Assembly (NCBI RefSeq): GCF_007860125.1
Contig: NZ_SJPW01000002.1
Span: forward strand, 969,768-1,033,767
Length of the DNA stretch: 64,000 bases
Reading direction: 5' to 3'
Source of the DNA: Rubripirellula tenax
GTDB taxonomy: Bacteria; Planctomycetota; Planctomycetia; Pirellulales; Pirellulaceae
The position numbers were made by a program, and so were the translations under genes. Shown one piece after another: positions 46,726 to 56,085 of this stretch (positions are counted from its first letter, which is position 1; every line of letters begins with the position of its first letter). The notes below the pieces were generated by a model. That model was not told where the DNA came from and made no database searches. It saw only the letters and a list, made by a program, of their open reading frames with translations.

Positions 46726-47598
46726 CTACTCCGCAAGCTTCCAAGTCCGAATCCAATCGTACTGGGTCGTTCGCTCTTCCTTGGTACCGCTTGCGATCAA
46801 TCCACCGTCCTCAGGCACGGGGTTCCAATCGTACGTTTCAATCGCCATTTGGTAGTGCGAGGGGACATCCCAGTCGACGTTGGGTTTGATGGAATAGGTG
46901 TATTTTCCGTCGAGGTAAAACATGACTTCACGCGGCGACTTCCACCACGCTCCGTAGACGTAAAAGCGTTCCGAGTTCTTCGTTTCGGTGGGAACAGAGC
47001 CCTGTAATTGATCCTTCTCGGGCTGATCCTTCGTAGGTCGACGAATCATGTTCGAATGAAAGATCTTGTTCCATGATCTGCCCCAACCATCGGTCTTGTC
47101 AGACGTTCGCCCGACGCACTCTTGGATATCAAGTTCCAACTTCTGTTCGCTGTCCGACGGAGTCATCAACCAGAACGTGGATGACATTTCGGTTGCGTTG
47201 GCCTTCATCCGGCATTCAAAATACATGCCGACATCGCCCGGGGTTCGCGACCGGATGATCGCCCCGTGATACTTGAATTCGTGTCCGTGGATGACCTTGG
47301 GCTCGTCAAGTTTCCCAACGGTCACATTCATGTGACCATCGGCGACCTTGATGCTACTCTCTTGAAAGAGTCCCGGCGGACGACCGATCCATCCCCACCC
47401 CTTGGCGGCCGGGTCAGCATTCCACTTGTCTTTGTTCAACGCCGAACCATCGAACTCGTCGGAAAGCGGTTCGACGGGCAACCAAACTCTTCCTGTTGGC
47501 TTGGGATCTTGCCCTTCACCGAAAAATGGCTGCGCGGCAGCGGACTGCGAGAGGACAAGACACGTCAATACGAAAGGAAGCAATCGTTTCAAGGTCAA
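46726..47598 (-). CDS. GH16 family glycoside hydrolase (agarase/porphyranase/carrageenase group)
   Basis: The 290-residue secreted enzyme (signal peptide to about residue 22) is a beta-jelly-roll GH16 with the catalytic motif ELDIQE: Glu155 nucleophile, Asp157, Glu160 acid/base. SDEFDGSALNKDKWNA at the start and the VMFYLDGKY block near the end are typical. Members with this form cleave beta-1,4 bonds in agar, porphyran or kappa-carrageenan; the exact substrate cannot be read here. Its neighbours are two sulfatases, a GH50 and a GH117, which favours agar or porphyran. It probably performs the initial endo-depolymerisation. The gene is preceded by another sulfatase gene on the same strand. Confidence 0.9.
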   Translation of the reverse strand: MTLKRLLPFVLTCLVLSQSAAAQPFFGEGQDPKPTGRVWLPVEPLSDEFDGSALNKDKWNADPAAKGWGWIGRPPGLFQESSIKVADGHMNVTVGKLDEPKVIHGHEFKYHGAIIRSRTPGDVGMYFECRMKANATEMSSTFWLMTPSDSEQKLELDIQECVGRTSDKTDGWGRSWNKIFHSNMIRRPTKDQPEKDQLQGSVPTETKNSERFYVYGAWWKSPREVMFYLDGKYTYSIKPNVDWDVPSHYQMAIETYDWNPVPEDGGLIASGTKEERTTQYDWIRTWKLAE

Positions 47599-47686
47599 TG
47601 CTCTTCAAGAATATTGGTTGAACGGAAATAGCGAACGAAACTCGGTTGACCAGACGTCATCACTGCACGATCACTGTACGTGCGAA

Positions 47687-49366
47687 TTAGAACGGATCCT
47701 TTGGACGGACTTTGATGATCTCGGCGTAGTCGACGATGCCCGAATCCTGTTTCCATGTTTCACACATCTTGGCGAGTCGCTGTACCATGGCGAGATCAGA
47801 ATCCGCCAAGTTTTTTGTTTCGGCAGGATCTTTTTCAAGATCGTATAGCTCGTAAGCTATGCCAGTCGCTTTCACCGTCTGCAAGTACCACCCAGGCTCG
47901 ATCAGCAGTTTCCAACGGCCCTGGTAGATGACGCTCTGTTGCCCCTTGTCGTTGAAGAACAGAGCCTCCATAGGCGCCATGGTCTCGCCCATCAGCGTCT
48001 TCAACATGCTGCGACCATCCAGCCCCCGGAGTTGTTGGCCACGGAACGAATCGGGATACTCGACTCCGGCGACTTCAAGGCACGTTGGCGCAACGTCACC
48101 CACCCAAGACTGATTGTTTGAAATGGATCCTGGCTTGATGTGATCTGGCCACACGGCCATGAAGTGCGTCTTGGTTCCGCCCTCCCACACCAGCGCCTTG
48201 GAACCCACGTAGGGCGTGTTCATAAAACCGTCGACATGCGAAGCACAACCGTTGTCAGACAAGTAGATGATTAGGCTGCTATCAAACTCGCCGGATGCTT
48301 TCAGAGCGTCGATCACCCGACCGACGTTCTCATCGACCTTCTCCATCATGGCAGCATGAATCGCCAACTGCAGCCGGAACGCCTTGTCCGTGACATTGGG
48401 AATCCATCGTCGGTGGGCTTCCGCCGATTGTGGAAACAGACCGTTTGCCTTCAGCCCGGCCGCACGATTTGACGCCACCTTGGTCAGTTCCTGAAATCGA
48501 GGCAAGTATTTCTGCACCAGTTCCTCCGGTGCTTGCAAAGGTTTGTGCGGGGCCCGATACGCGACGTACATCAGGAATGGTGGTTTGTCCGTTCCCGATG
48601 CCCCTTCGATCATTTCGATCGCCCGGTCCGTGACGCCATCGGTGTCGTAAAACGCCTTGCCGGTCTTCCCGTGATTCTTGCTGGATCGCCCGCCCGGCTT
48701 GTCCACGTAGCAGTGCATCGCATAGCTCTGGCTGTAGTCCAGCTTTGCAGGCTTGTTCCCATCCATGATTCGATGGGGTTGGCCGGGGAGAGCAAAGAAG
48801 TCGTCCTGTGCACCGTACAGCCCAAAATATTCATCGAAACCACGTTGGCTCGGCAGCGCATTAAAGTCGGATTGAATCTCGGCATCGGTCAACTCCCAAC
48901 CTTCGTGGGTCTTCTTCCATTCGTCCTGCCTTACGGACGAGTCCTTCATCAGACTACCACCCAAATGCCACTTGCCTGACATCATCGTGTGGTAGCCGGC
49001 TACCTTGAGCAGTTCAGGCAATAGCGGTATCTCGTACGGCAGTCGACCGCGATGCGCCGGATACGGCATCTCACGCGGCCAATCGCCCAGCGATCCGCCG
49101 CCGAAGCCAACCTTCGCGCATTCCAATCCGCTCATCAATGACGCGCGAGTTGGACTACAACGGCCATTCGAATAAAAGTTGCTCAGCCGCATCCCTTGCG
49201 CCGCCAAGGCGTCTAGATTGGGAGTGTCGATTTCACCGCCGTAGCACCCCAAATCGGTGTAGCCGGAATCATCAGACATGATGATGACGATGTTCGGCCT
49301 CTCAGCCGCACAAGCCAGACTTGTGACCAGCACAATCATGCACAGGACGACCGATTTCATAGTCAT
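47687..49366 (-). CDS. Secreted arylsulfatase-type sulfatase
   Basis: This 559-residue sulfatase has a signal peptide (to about residue 21), metal site [18 protein letters not shown] and the formylglycine motif CSPTR with Cys70. SGKWHLGG and YLSDNGC supply the expected Lys, His and metal ligands. Length and the RGFDEYFG and LWEGGTKT segments fit the arylsulfatase A-like S1_4-type group. It lies between GH16 and GH50 genes on the same strand. It probably removes sulfate groups from agar-type galactan fragments before exo-hydrolysis (inference). ATG 49360 is an equally possible start two codons downstream. Confidence 0.93.
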   Translation of the reverse strand: MTMKSVVLCMIVLVTSLACAAERPNIVIIMSDDSGYTDLGCYGGEIDTPNLDALAAQGMRLSNFYSNGRCSPTRASLMSGLECAKVGFGGGSLGDWPREMPYPAHRGRLPYEIPLLPELLKVAGYHTMMSGKWHLGGSLMKDSSVRQDEWKKTHEGWELTDAEIQSDFNALPSQRGFDEYFGLYGAQDDFFALPGQPHRIMDGNKPAKLDYSQSYAMHCYVDKPGGRSSKNHGKTGKAFYDTDGVTDRAIEMIEGASGTDKPPFLMYVAYRAPHKPLQAPEELVQKYLPRFQELTKVASNRAAGLKANGLFPQSAEAHRRWIPNVTDKAFRLQLAIHAAMMEKVDENVGRVIDALKASGEFDSSLIIYLSDNGCASHVDGFMNTPYVGSKALVWEGGTKTHFMAVWPDHIKPGSISNNQSWVGDVAPTCLEVAGVEYPDSFRGQQLRGLDGRSMLKTLMGETMAPMEALFFNDKGQQSVIYQGRWKLLIEPGWYLQTVKATGIAYELYDLEKDPAETKNLADSDLAMVQRLAKMCETWKQDSGIVDYAEIIKVRPKDPF

Positions 49367-49422
49367 TGTTTAGTCTCGATCGCTGTCAGTACTTAGGATC
49401 GAGCGGGAAATAAATGTACGAA

Positions 49423-49464
49423 GGGCATTCTTGCCCGTCGCGAACATCTCGGGCAAGAGTGCCC
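49423..49464. repeat. Intergenic inverted repeat (REP-like palindrome)
   Basis: GGGCATTCTTGCCC (49423-49436) and GGGCAAGAGTGCCC (49451-49464) are inverted copies with one mismatch around a 14-base spacer. They lie between the sulfatase and GH50 genes. This could fold into an RNA hairpin and may reduce read-through or be a dispersed palindromic element. Confidence 0.7.
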
Positions 49465-49563
49465 GAGTCACGACAGTTATTTTCCGCTCAATCCTTCGTC
49501 AAAATTTAGTCAAAAAGTGTGGGCGAACGCTCCGCGGTCGTTTGCTATGTCTCCGACGAGAAC

Positions 49564-51666
49564 CTATTCCGACGCAGCGCGGTACTCGTACATTTCCCTT
49601 CCGATTTGGCGCGCCGCGTTGATCGTTTCCTCATACGGCGTGTCACAGTTGTCAACAAAACCGACTTGGTAGTTTTCGCCGTCGCCACGACCGGCGGTTG
49701 GTTCCGACGTGTACTGGAACCAATGCGTACCGACGATGTTCGGGTTGGCCAGCGCGCTGTGCAAGAAATCTTTGTAACATTCCGCACGATGCTCTTGATC
49801 TCGCGCTGGTACTTTCGTCGGATGAAACAGCCCACGATCGAGTGCGCCGAAATGGAACTCGCCAATCATGATCGGCCTGTCCGTCCCTTCCGACGAATGC
49901 AAGTCAGACACGTCGTATCGATATTGATTGAAACTGACCACATCACAGGAATCCGAAGCGGCTCGCAGACTGACATCGTTGAACCAGATGAATCGGCAAC
50001 CGAGATACAATTGACCCGGCGCCGCTTTGTCGAGTTCGTCTTTCACCGTCGCGAAATAGGTTTCGGCAAACTTGACCGAGAACGCATGCAAGTCATCAGC
50101 GGCTTTGGCCGCGTCCGGCAGCGTCGTGCTTTCCGTAAACGCTTCCCAGTTTTCATGCGCGGTCCCCCAAGCCTCGTTCAACTTTTCGATGGTCTCGTAC
50201 TTGGCTTTTAAGTCGGCCACAAACGTTTGCTTCGCCGCCTGAGTTGCCGGACACGCGAGCGTCCATAGCGCCAACGAGTTGTTGTCACCCCAAAACAATT
50301 CGTTGTCGACATAGAACCCGAGACACCAAGGATCACCGATCGATTCACCACACTTTTCGATTCCCGCAACCACCGATTCGCGAAACTTGGGATCGAAAAC
50401 GTCGGCGAACTTTGTCCACATTTTCTGAGCGCCATCAAGCGTCGGGCAGTCCTCGACGTAAACGAAAGCGGTGTAAGGAGTTCTGTGTTGCAGGTAGACG
50501 GCCGGGTCGGACCACGATGCAAGCGTGTTCAATCCCCAACTTCGCAGACGTTTATGAGCGACGTCGGCAAACTCGGCGGGCCAATCGCCGCCATACTTGC
50601 GATACAAGTTCGCGGTGTAGAAGTTGTACATTTCAAAGGGGACACGATCGGCATAAAATCCGAACGCCCAAGTACTGGTATTGTAAAACTGGCCAAGCGG
50701 AACATCCTTGGATGGAAGATTGCGAAAGTAGTCCTCGCGGTCATCGATTCCGGTTCCTCCGAAACGAATCGAAACCGCATCAATACCGTGGGACCAAAAT
50801 CGACACCCGTCGGGATCGATCAGCCACCATTTTCCGTCGTGCTTTTCCGTGCGAAAAAACTTGCCCGGTTCACTCTTGGGACCGTCTTGCCAGCCACCGA
50901 AACGATTGAAACTCTTGGGCCCCGGATGCTCGGCCAGTTCTTTCTGTTCCGATTCGCGGTTCTGGATCAATTGCTCATCAGAATGAATCTTGCCTGGCCA
51001 CTCACCGTGGATGTATTGGCCGTACTCGTCGATGAAAGGCAAAAATGCATCTCGGTCCAAGACCGTCACCGGCTTTTCAAATCGAACATTATCGATCGTG
51101 AACTGATGGTCGGTGTTTGGCGTTCGCAGAAAGAGAATGACTTCTTTGATCTTTGCTGGGTCGATCGCTTGTTGCCCCGGTGCTGCGTGCATGCCGTGAA
51201 GCTTGAGCGGTTTGGAAAACTGCCACGGTGTATCAGAAAGGCTGGCCGAAACGGTTCGCGACTCGCCGGGTTTGACAAAAGTCATCACGGTCACGCTATC
51301 GGTTTGCCCGTCGCCACCGGGGTTATCGATCCGCAGCCCGAGTTCAAACCCTGTATCACCAGTGTTGGAGACGTCCATCGCGAAACGTTGATAAGGCGAG
51401 CCATCCCAGAATTCACCCTTCGGTTTCAGCGTGATGCCTGGCCAGTCGATCTCGTGCCCCGATTGGACCTGCAACTTCGTGCCGGATCCCGATTCGGCGA
51501 TCGACAACTTCATGTCGCGGGCTTCGATACCGGCAAGCTGACTTTCATCGTCGAAGCTAAATAGTACGCGTTTCGCGTCCGATGCATCATCCGCTGAGAC
51601 GCTCGAACCGACAAAACTGAATGAGAGCAGGATACAGATGCAGTAGCGGTATTCAACGATTGACAT
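49564..51666 (-). CDS. GH50 beta-agarase, secreted
   Basis: The 700-residue exported protein has a signal peptide (about 1-25), an N-terminal carbohydrate-binding-like beta-sandwich (about 30-210) and a GH50 TIM barrel. Hallmarks are YGQYIHGEWPGKIHSDEQL, RFGGWQDGP, GKWWLIDPDGCRFWSHGID, acid/base Glu456 in VDNELFWG and nucleophile Glu603 in MIGEFHFGA. Characterised GH50 enzymes are mostly exo- or endo-beta-agarases releasing neoagarobiose. In this locus it would feed the GH117 protein, which splits neoagarobiose. The gene is on the same strand as the sulfatase/GH16 genes. A distinct but agar-related substrate cannot be ruled out. Confidence 0.92.
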   Translation of the reverse strand: MSIVEYRYCICILLSFSFVGSSVSADDASDAKRVLFSFDDESQLAGIEARDMKLSIAESGSGTKLQVQSGHEIDWPGITLKPKGEFWDGSPYQRFAMDVSNTGDTGFELGLRIDNPGGDGQTDSVTVMTFVKPGESRTVSASLSDTPWQFSKPLKLHGMHAAPGQQAIDPAKIKEVILFLRTPNTDHQFTIDNVRFEKPVTVLDRDAFLPFIDEYGQYIHGEWPGKIHSDEQLIQNRESEQKELAEHPGPKSFNRFGGWQDGPKSEPGKFFRTEKHDGKWWLIDPDGCRFWSHGIDAVSIRFGGTGIDDREDYFRNLPSKDVPLGQFYNTSTWAFGFYADRVPFEMYNFYTANLYRKYGGDWPAEFADVAHKRLRSWGLNTLASWSDPAVYLQHRTPYTAFVYVEDCPTLDGAQKMWTKFADVFDPKFRESVVAGIEKCGESIGDPWCLGFYVDNELFWGDNNSLALWTLACPATQAAKQTFVADLKAKYETIEKLNEAWGTAHENWEAFTESTTLPDAAKAADDLHAFSVKFAETYFATVKDELDKAAPGQLYLGCRFIWFNDVSLRAASDSCDVVSFNQYRYDVSDLHSSEGTDRPIMIGEFHFGALDRGLFHPTKVPARDQEHRAECYKDFLHSALANPNIVGTHWFQYTSEPTAGRGDGENYQVGFVDNCDTPYEETINAARQIGREMYEYRAASE

Positions 51667-51762
51667 GACAGCTTCGACGATAGTGATGGGGGCGGCAAGG
51701 AGCGTCAGGGAACGGACCCGGATGAAGCCTCCACCCTAGCCTTCGCCGATGCCAACATTCGC

Positions 51763-51796
51763 AAAAAAAACGCCTCGATCCGAATGATCAAAGCGT
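51763..51796 (-). terminator. Terminator-like hairpin after the PEP-CTERM gene
   Basis: On the minus strand an interrupted stem (51796-51785 with 51780-51769, internal mismatches) is followed by an eight-base T run (51770-51763). It lies 27 bases past the PEP-CTERM gene stop. Confidence 0.72.
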
Positions 51797-51822
51797 TGAT
51801 GTTCTGCAAATTGAATTTGTGA

Positions 51823-52617
51823 TTATTGGTTCTTTCGGCGCCGAATACAGATTCCCAATCCGACGGAAGCCAAGCCCATCAGTGCCAGACTCGATGGTTC
51901 GGGGACAGAGACGGCACCTGAACTGATACTGATCAAGTTGACATTGCCATTCTGGTTTCCGCGGAACCGAAATCCCAGATATGCGTCGTCCGCTCCCGTC
52001 CAAAGACCGGCGTGAGTCATGGTGTAAGAAGTCGATGCGCCAGCCAATTCGGAGGTGATATCAAAAAGGTTCGTTGTCGCTGATCTAGTAATCGTGGTCG
52101 TCACAGTGCGGTAGGCGTCATCAAAAGCAATCTCCGTGTCGAACTTGCTAGTGAAGCCAATCGCTGAAAGCCAAAAATTGCTGTTCGTGTTATTTTGAAA
52201 AACGGAACTTCCGATAGCAGCTGTTGCGGAGTCACTCATATTGGCGGCGCTATTGGAAAGCCCGATATACCAAGCCCCGCTGTTCTGATTCGCGAACGTT
52301 CCCACAAAGTTCATATCGAGTGTGAGCGTGAGCGTCTTACCGGCGGCAAGTTCGCTAGTTACGTTCGCGGAGCTACCGGTATGGACCGGGCCGGCAGCAT
52401 TGACGCGCCCGAGGAGTCCCACTCCTGCCGCATCGGAAACACTGTAACTAGGGTGGGCAACCCAGGTGTTCTGGCCGTTTAAGCCACCATCCGCGAAGGC
52501 GGGGGAGTCACTATCAGAAAAGCTGGTGGAGTAGTTAACGATGTCAGCCGAGGCTGCTGCCGTTGTTAGAAGGGAGGCCATGGCAGTGGCAGCCATGATT
52601 GCGAGTGACGTTTTCAT
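51823..52617 (-). CDS. PEP-CTERM sorting-domain protein
   Basis: This 264-residue protein has an N-terminal signal peptide (about 1-24, ASA-DI), a beta-rich central domain with repeated Asn/Ser/Thr, and a C-terminal sorting tag: VPEPSS, a hydrophobic helix LALMGLASVGLGI and basic RRRKN. PEP-CTERM proteins are exported, processed by an exosortase (XrtA-type, not in this window) and attached to the surface or released. Composition of the body suggests a LamG-like or other carbohydrate-binding sandwich, but no motif proves that. It stands between GH50 and GH117, so a role in substrate attachment is plausible. An AGAGGA ribosome site precedes the start. Confidence 0.82.
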   Translation of the reverse strand: MKTSLAIMAATAMASLLTTAAASADIVNYSTSFSDSDSPAFADGGLNGQNTWVAHPSYSVSDAAGVGLLGRVNAAGPVHTGSSANVTSELAAGKTLTLTLDMNFVGTFANQNSGAWYIGLSNSAANMSDSATAAIGSSVFQNNTNSNFWLSAIGFTSKFDTEIAFDDAYRTVTTTITRSATTNLFDITSELAGASTSYTMTHAGLWTGADDAYLGFRFRGNQNGNVNLISISSGAVSVPEPSSLALMGLASVGLGICIRRRKNQ

Positions 52618-52890
52618 TTCATTAATCCTCTCTTGTCTTGCTTCTTTTTCGTTGTGCTGGAAGTGCGATCACAAACGGCGCTAAGTAACGGAAGTTAAAA
52701 ATGCCCCTCCTGCAGGCCAATGGCAAACCACCGACAAAAACGCGATTCTTTGTTAATTGTAGACAACCTAAGGTCCGGGGGCATGTGCCAAACTCACCCA
52801 CATGGGTGATTTTCCTCAAATTTTCCATTCCGCCCATGGCCACGATACGGCCGCAATCGGTCGCCGCAGAGCCAAGTCACGTGAAAAGCG

Positions 52891-54075
52891 TTACTTGGCT
52901 ACTTCGCCCTTGGCGGTGTGGCTGACGACGCGGTGCGACGTAAAACGGCGGATGTATTGGTAGTCACCTGTCTTGTATTGGTGCGTCAGCCCCCAACGCA
53001 GTATCTCGGTCGGCTCTTTTTCGTTGTCGGCGTGACGGTTCAGCCCAATGGCGTGGGGGGCGTCCTTGATCACTGACATGATTTCAAAATTGATGCCGTC
53101 GGGTGACCACTGGATCGTGTTCTTTTCGGGGCCGTCCGTTGTGATCAGCGAGGCGATACCGCCGTTGTAGGGCCAAACACAAACTTCGTGACCGCTGTTG
53201 CTGATTGGGTTGTAAGGGCTCTTGATGTAAGGGCCTTTTGGGCTGTCGGCAATCGCCACCCCGTGACGGATTTGACGTCCGCCAAAGGTGATCGCTTCGC
53301 CCATCTGTTCACCCTTGTAGTAGAGGTAGAACTTGCCTTTGAACGGGATGATGCACGGATCGTGAACTTTGTGGCTGTCGAAGTCACCCTTCTTTTTGAC
53401 GTGAAAGCGATTGTCTTCGTCGCCATCCCAGACGCCGTTGTCGGCGGGACTCAAGATTGGCTCTTTGCTTTTCGTCCAAGGTCCATCCGGTGATTTTGAC
53501 CAGGCCAAACCGATTTGGTTTTTGACGCGCACCATGTAGGGAGATTTAACGGTCTGATAGCAGAGGTAGTACATCCCGTCATGCTTCATGATTTCGCATG
53601 TGAAGACCGAACGATCATCGTAGGCGCCCTTTTCACCGCGAGGCACCGCCATCCCTTCTTCTTTCCAAGTGATCCCGTCGGGTGAGGTGGCGTACCACAG
53701 GTCGCACCGATCCCAGGGAAACACTTTTTCGTTTTCAATGTCGCCGGCAAACCCTTGGGTCGGCCCTTCACCACGCGAGTACCAGACGTAGTACTTCCCA
53801 TTCTCTTTGATCATCGCGCTGGGATCACGGCGGATGACGCCCTCCTGGTAGGCGAGGTCGCCTTTGAGATCTTGTGTCTGGAATTCGACGAACCATTCAT
53901 TGCCAATGTCGGGCCATTTCAAAGCGCGCTTCGACGCGGCACTTAGCTTGTCCGGATGGGTAATTCCAAGGAAGTCGACTTGTTCGGGTGTCGGCTGAAT
54001 CGAATCCTGAGCCAGCGATGTCACCGTAAGGAACAGACAAATGGATAAGGCAATGATTGGTGAAGCGAGTCTCAT
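52891..54075 (-). CDS. GH117 alpha-1,3-(3,6-anhydro)-L-galactosidase (neoagarobiose hydrolase)
   Basis: The 394-residue protein has a signal peptide (to about residue 23) and a five-bladed propeller matching GH117. Conserved parts are GVIRRDPSAMI (Asp84), FPWDRCDLWYATSPDG, GAYDDRSVFTCEI, SHKVHDPCIIP (Asp239), LYYKGEQMGEAI and SGHEVCVWPYNGG (Glu297). Family members cleave alpha-1,3-linked 3,6-anhydro-L-galactose from neoagarooligosaccharides. This start (ATG 54075, GAGG upstream) is preferred because it gives a signal peptide; the frame extends to 54210 with non-homologous residues. It is upstream of the GH50/GH16 genes on the same strand. The AHG it releases is the substrate of the catabolic enzymes encoded downstream. 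Confidence 0.92.
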   Translation of the reverse strand: MRLASPIIALSICLFLTVTSLAQDSIQPTPEQVDFLGITHPDKLSAASKRALKWPDIGNEWFVEFQTQDLKGDLAYQEGVIRRDPSAMIKENGKYYVWYSRGEGPTQGFAGDIENEKVFPWDRCDLWYATSPDGITWKEEGMAVPRGEKGAYDDRSVFTCEIMKHDGMYYLCYQTVKSPYMVRVKNQIGLAWSKSPDGPWTKSKEPILSPADNGVWDGDEDNRFHVKKKGDFDSHKVHDPCIIPFKGKFYLYYKGEQMGEAITFGGRQIRHGVAIADSPKGPYIKSPYNPISNSGHEVCVWPYNGGIASLITTDGPEKNTIQWSPDGINFEIMSVIKDAPHAIGLNRHADNEKEPTEILRWGLTHQYKTGDYQYIRRFTSHRVVSHTAKGEVAK

Positions 54076-54251
54076 ACGTGTCCTCGGTATTGGTTCGTTC
54101 TGAATGCGTACGAATTGTCGTCGAATCGGGGCGGCGTCTGTGAAAGGCGAGTCGCAACAAATCCGGTCTCGGCCAGGCTCGCTAGAGACCTGGGATCCGT
54201 GGTCGACCACGAAATGCAGAAAACGTCAGAGAGCAACTCGCCAGCATGTTG

Positions 54252-54263
54252 ATTGTTAACAAT
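54252..54263. promoter_or_regulatory. Candidate operator palindrome (ATTGTTAACAAT)
   Basis: A perfect 12-base palindrome lies in the 255-base region between the divergent GH117 and sigma-factor genes. Its core TGTTAACAAT is identical to the left part of the palindrome at 56779-56793 next to the GntR gene. A shared regulator, possibly that GntR protein, is inferred. Confidence 0.5.
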
Positions 54264-54330
54264 AATCGAGATACAACTGGGGCGTCAATGGTCGCCCCCG
54301 CATCGGTTCCTCGAAAATGAGTGCTAACGC

Positions 54331-54870
54331 GTGACTCCGCCACTCACTGAAGACGAGTTTGCATGCTTGATCGCCGAACACGGTCGCGCCATTCGTGCGT
54401 TCATTGGAAGATTCGCCCCCAGCCTTGCCGATGGCGACGATATTGCCCAGCAAACCAATCTGACGCTATGGCTCAAACGCGATCGTTTTGACCCTTCCCA
54501 GAGTTTCTCGAAATGGGCGCTCGGTGTCGCGTTTATCGAAGTCAAGCGACGCCGCACACAGCTTGGGAAATCTAAACTGTTCTTCAGCACCGATTCGCTG
54601 GATCTGATGCAGTCCGAACCGATCGTTGATTCAGATTCCGTGGCCGAACGCAACCAAGTTCTGCAGGAATGCATCCGGAACCTGAACGATACCGATCGCG
54701 GTTTGATCGAACTTCGATATCGGCAGGGTTTGTCCGTCGCCGAAACGGCGAAGACGTCCGGGATGCAGTCGAGCGCCACTTACAAGGCGTTAAAACGAAT
54801 CCGGGAGCGACTGAGGGAAGGCGTTGAACGCGCCGTCGCAGCGAGCGAACTGGGAAGCGGTTCGCTTTGA
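54331..54870 (+). CDS. ECF-type sigma-70 family RNA polymerase sigma factor
   Basis: The 179-residue protein has a region 2 (FACLIAEHGRAIRAFIGRFAP, DDIAQQTNLTLWLKRDRFD, SKWALGVAFIEVKRRRTQ) and region 4 helix-turn-helix (CIRNLNDTDRGLIELRYRQGLSVAETAKTSG, YKALKRIRERL). It matches the small planctomycete/verrucomicrobial ECF-like sigma group that usually starts a regulator-FecR/LamG pair. No anti-sigma gene follows here; the next gene is on the opposite strand. The start is GTG at 54331. It is divergent from GH117 and may direct transcription of nearby genes, which is inference from position. Confidence 0.88.
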   Translation: MTPPLTEDEFACLIAEHGRAIRAFIGRFAPSLADGDDIAQQTNLTLWLKRDRFDPSQSFSKWALGVAFIEVKRRRTQLGKSKLFFSTDSLDLMQSEPIVDSDSVAERNQVLQECIRNLNDTDRGLIELRYRQGLSVAETAKTSGMQSSATYKALKRIRERLREGVERAVAASELGSGSL

Positions 54871-54903
54871 TCGCGAACGACTTTCCCTAGCGATCTATTT
54901 TCA

Positions 54904-56037
54904 CTAGCGGACAACTCGAGCACCACCGCCGGCCATCACCTTTTCGACTTCATCGACAGTCACCATGGTCGTGTCACCGGGCGTGGTCATCGCCAGCGCC
55001 CCGTGGGCGGCGCCGTAGTTGACAGCTTTCGCGGGTTCACCGGATGTCAAGAAACCATAGATCAATCCGCTGGCAAAGCTGTCGCCACCGCCGACCCGGT
55101 CCATGATTTCCAAACGCGGAAACTTCTGTGACTCATAGAACTCGCCACCATGCCAAACGATCGCACTCCAATCATTGATGGATGCCGAATGGACTTCACG
55201 AAGCGTTGTTCCGGTGGCAATGAAGTTCGGAAACTCGGCAACAGCTCGCTGGATCATTTGCTTGAACTTTTCGACATCGATATTTGCCAGGTTCTCATCG
55301 ACGCCTTCGACCTCAAGCCCCAGACACGCCGTGAAGTCCTCTTCGTTTCCGATCATCACATCGACGGACTCTGCGATTCGGCGATTGACTTCTTGTGCCT
55401 TTTCGTGCCCGCCGATTCCTTTCCACAGCGACGGGCGGTAATTCAGGTCATAGCTGACGATGGTCCCGTGCTTCTTGGCGCACTCGACCGCTTCGATGAC
55501 CACATCGGGCGTGCTGTCGCTGAGCGCAGCATAGATTCCGCCGGTATGAAACCACCGGACGCCGAGCTTGCCGAACAGCCGCTCCCAATCGATATCGCCG
55601 ACTTTCAATTGGCTGGCCGCGGTCAGGCCACGGTCGGGACAGCCCACCGCGCCGCGGATCCCAAACCCACGCTCGGTAAAATTGAGTCCGTTTCGAATCG
55701 TTCGACCGAGCCCGTCATACGGCATCCACTTAACGAAACTCATGTCGACGCCGCCTTGCAGAATCAGGTCCTCGGCGAGTCGGCCGATTTCGTTGTCGGC
55801 GAACGCGCTGACCAATCCGGTCCGCATTCCAAAGCAACGGCGCAAACCGCGCGCGACGTTGTACTCGCCGCCACCTTCCCAAACCTGAAATTGCCGCGCC
55901 GTACGAATGCGAGTCTCGCCTGGGTCAAGGCGAATCATGACCTCGCCGAGCGACACGAGGTCGAACTGGCAATCTTCGGCGGCTTTGGTTTTTAGCTTTG
56001 GGGGCTCAGGCTTCGTGGGCTCAGATTTTTTGGTCAT
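54904..56037 (-). CDS. kdgK: PfkB-family 2-keto-3-deoxygluconate kinase
   Basis: The 377-residue protein is a ribokinase-family sugar kinase with an unusual charged N-terminal extension (Lys/Pro/Glu-rich, about 25 residues). The substrate glycine region reads WEGGGEYNVARGLRRCFG; the ATP site and catalytic Asp319 are in DRVGGGDSFASGL; SLGEVMIRLDPG opens the fold. Overall form fits 2-keto-3-deoxygluconate kinases. It would make KDPG (or a stereoisomer) from the end product of the AHG branch. It lies directly downstream of the aldolase gene (48-base gap) on the same strand, forming a lower-pathway pair. KDGal kinase is a possible alternative. Confidence 0.9.
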   Translation of the reverse strand: MTKKSEPTKPEPPKLKTKAAEDCQFDLVSLGEVMIRLDPGETRIRTARQFQVWEGGGEYNVARGLRRCFGMRTGLVSAFADNEIGRLAEDLILQGGVDMSFVKWMPYDGLGRTIRNGLNFTERGFGIRGAVGCPDRGLTAASQLKVGDIDWERLFGKLGVRWFHTGGIYAALSDSTPDVVIEAVECAKKHGTIVSYDLNYRPSLWKGIGGHEKAQEVNRRIAESVDVMIGNEEDFTACLGLEVEGVDENLANIDVEKFKQMIQRAVAEFPNFIATGTTLREVHSASINDWSAIVWHGGEFYESQKFPRLEIMDRVGGGDSFASGLIYGFLTSGEPAKAVNYGAAHGALAMTTPGDTTMVTVDEVEKVMAGGGARVVR

Positions 56038-56085
56038 CGTAGTACCGAACGGTTGGGTTGATTCATGCCGACGAAGGGTACGGCA

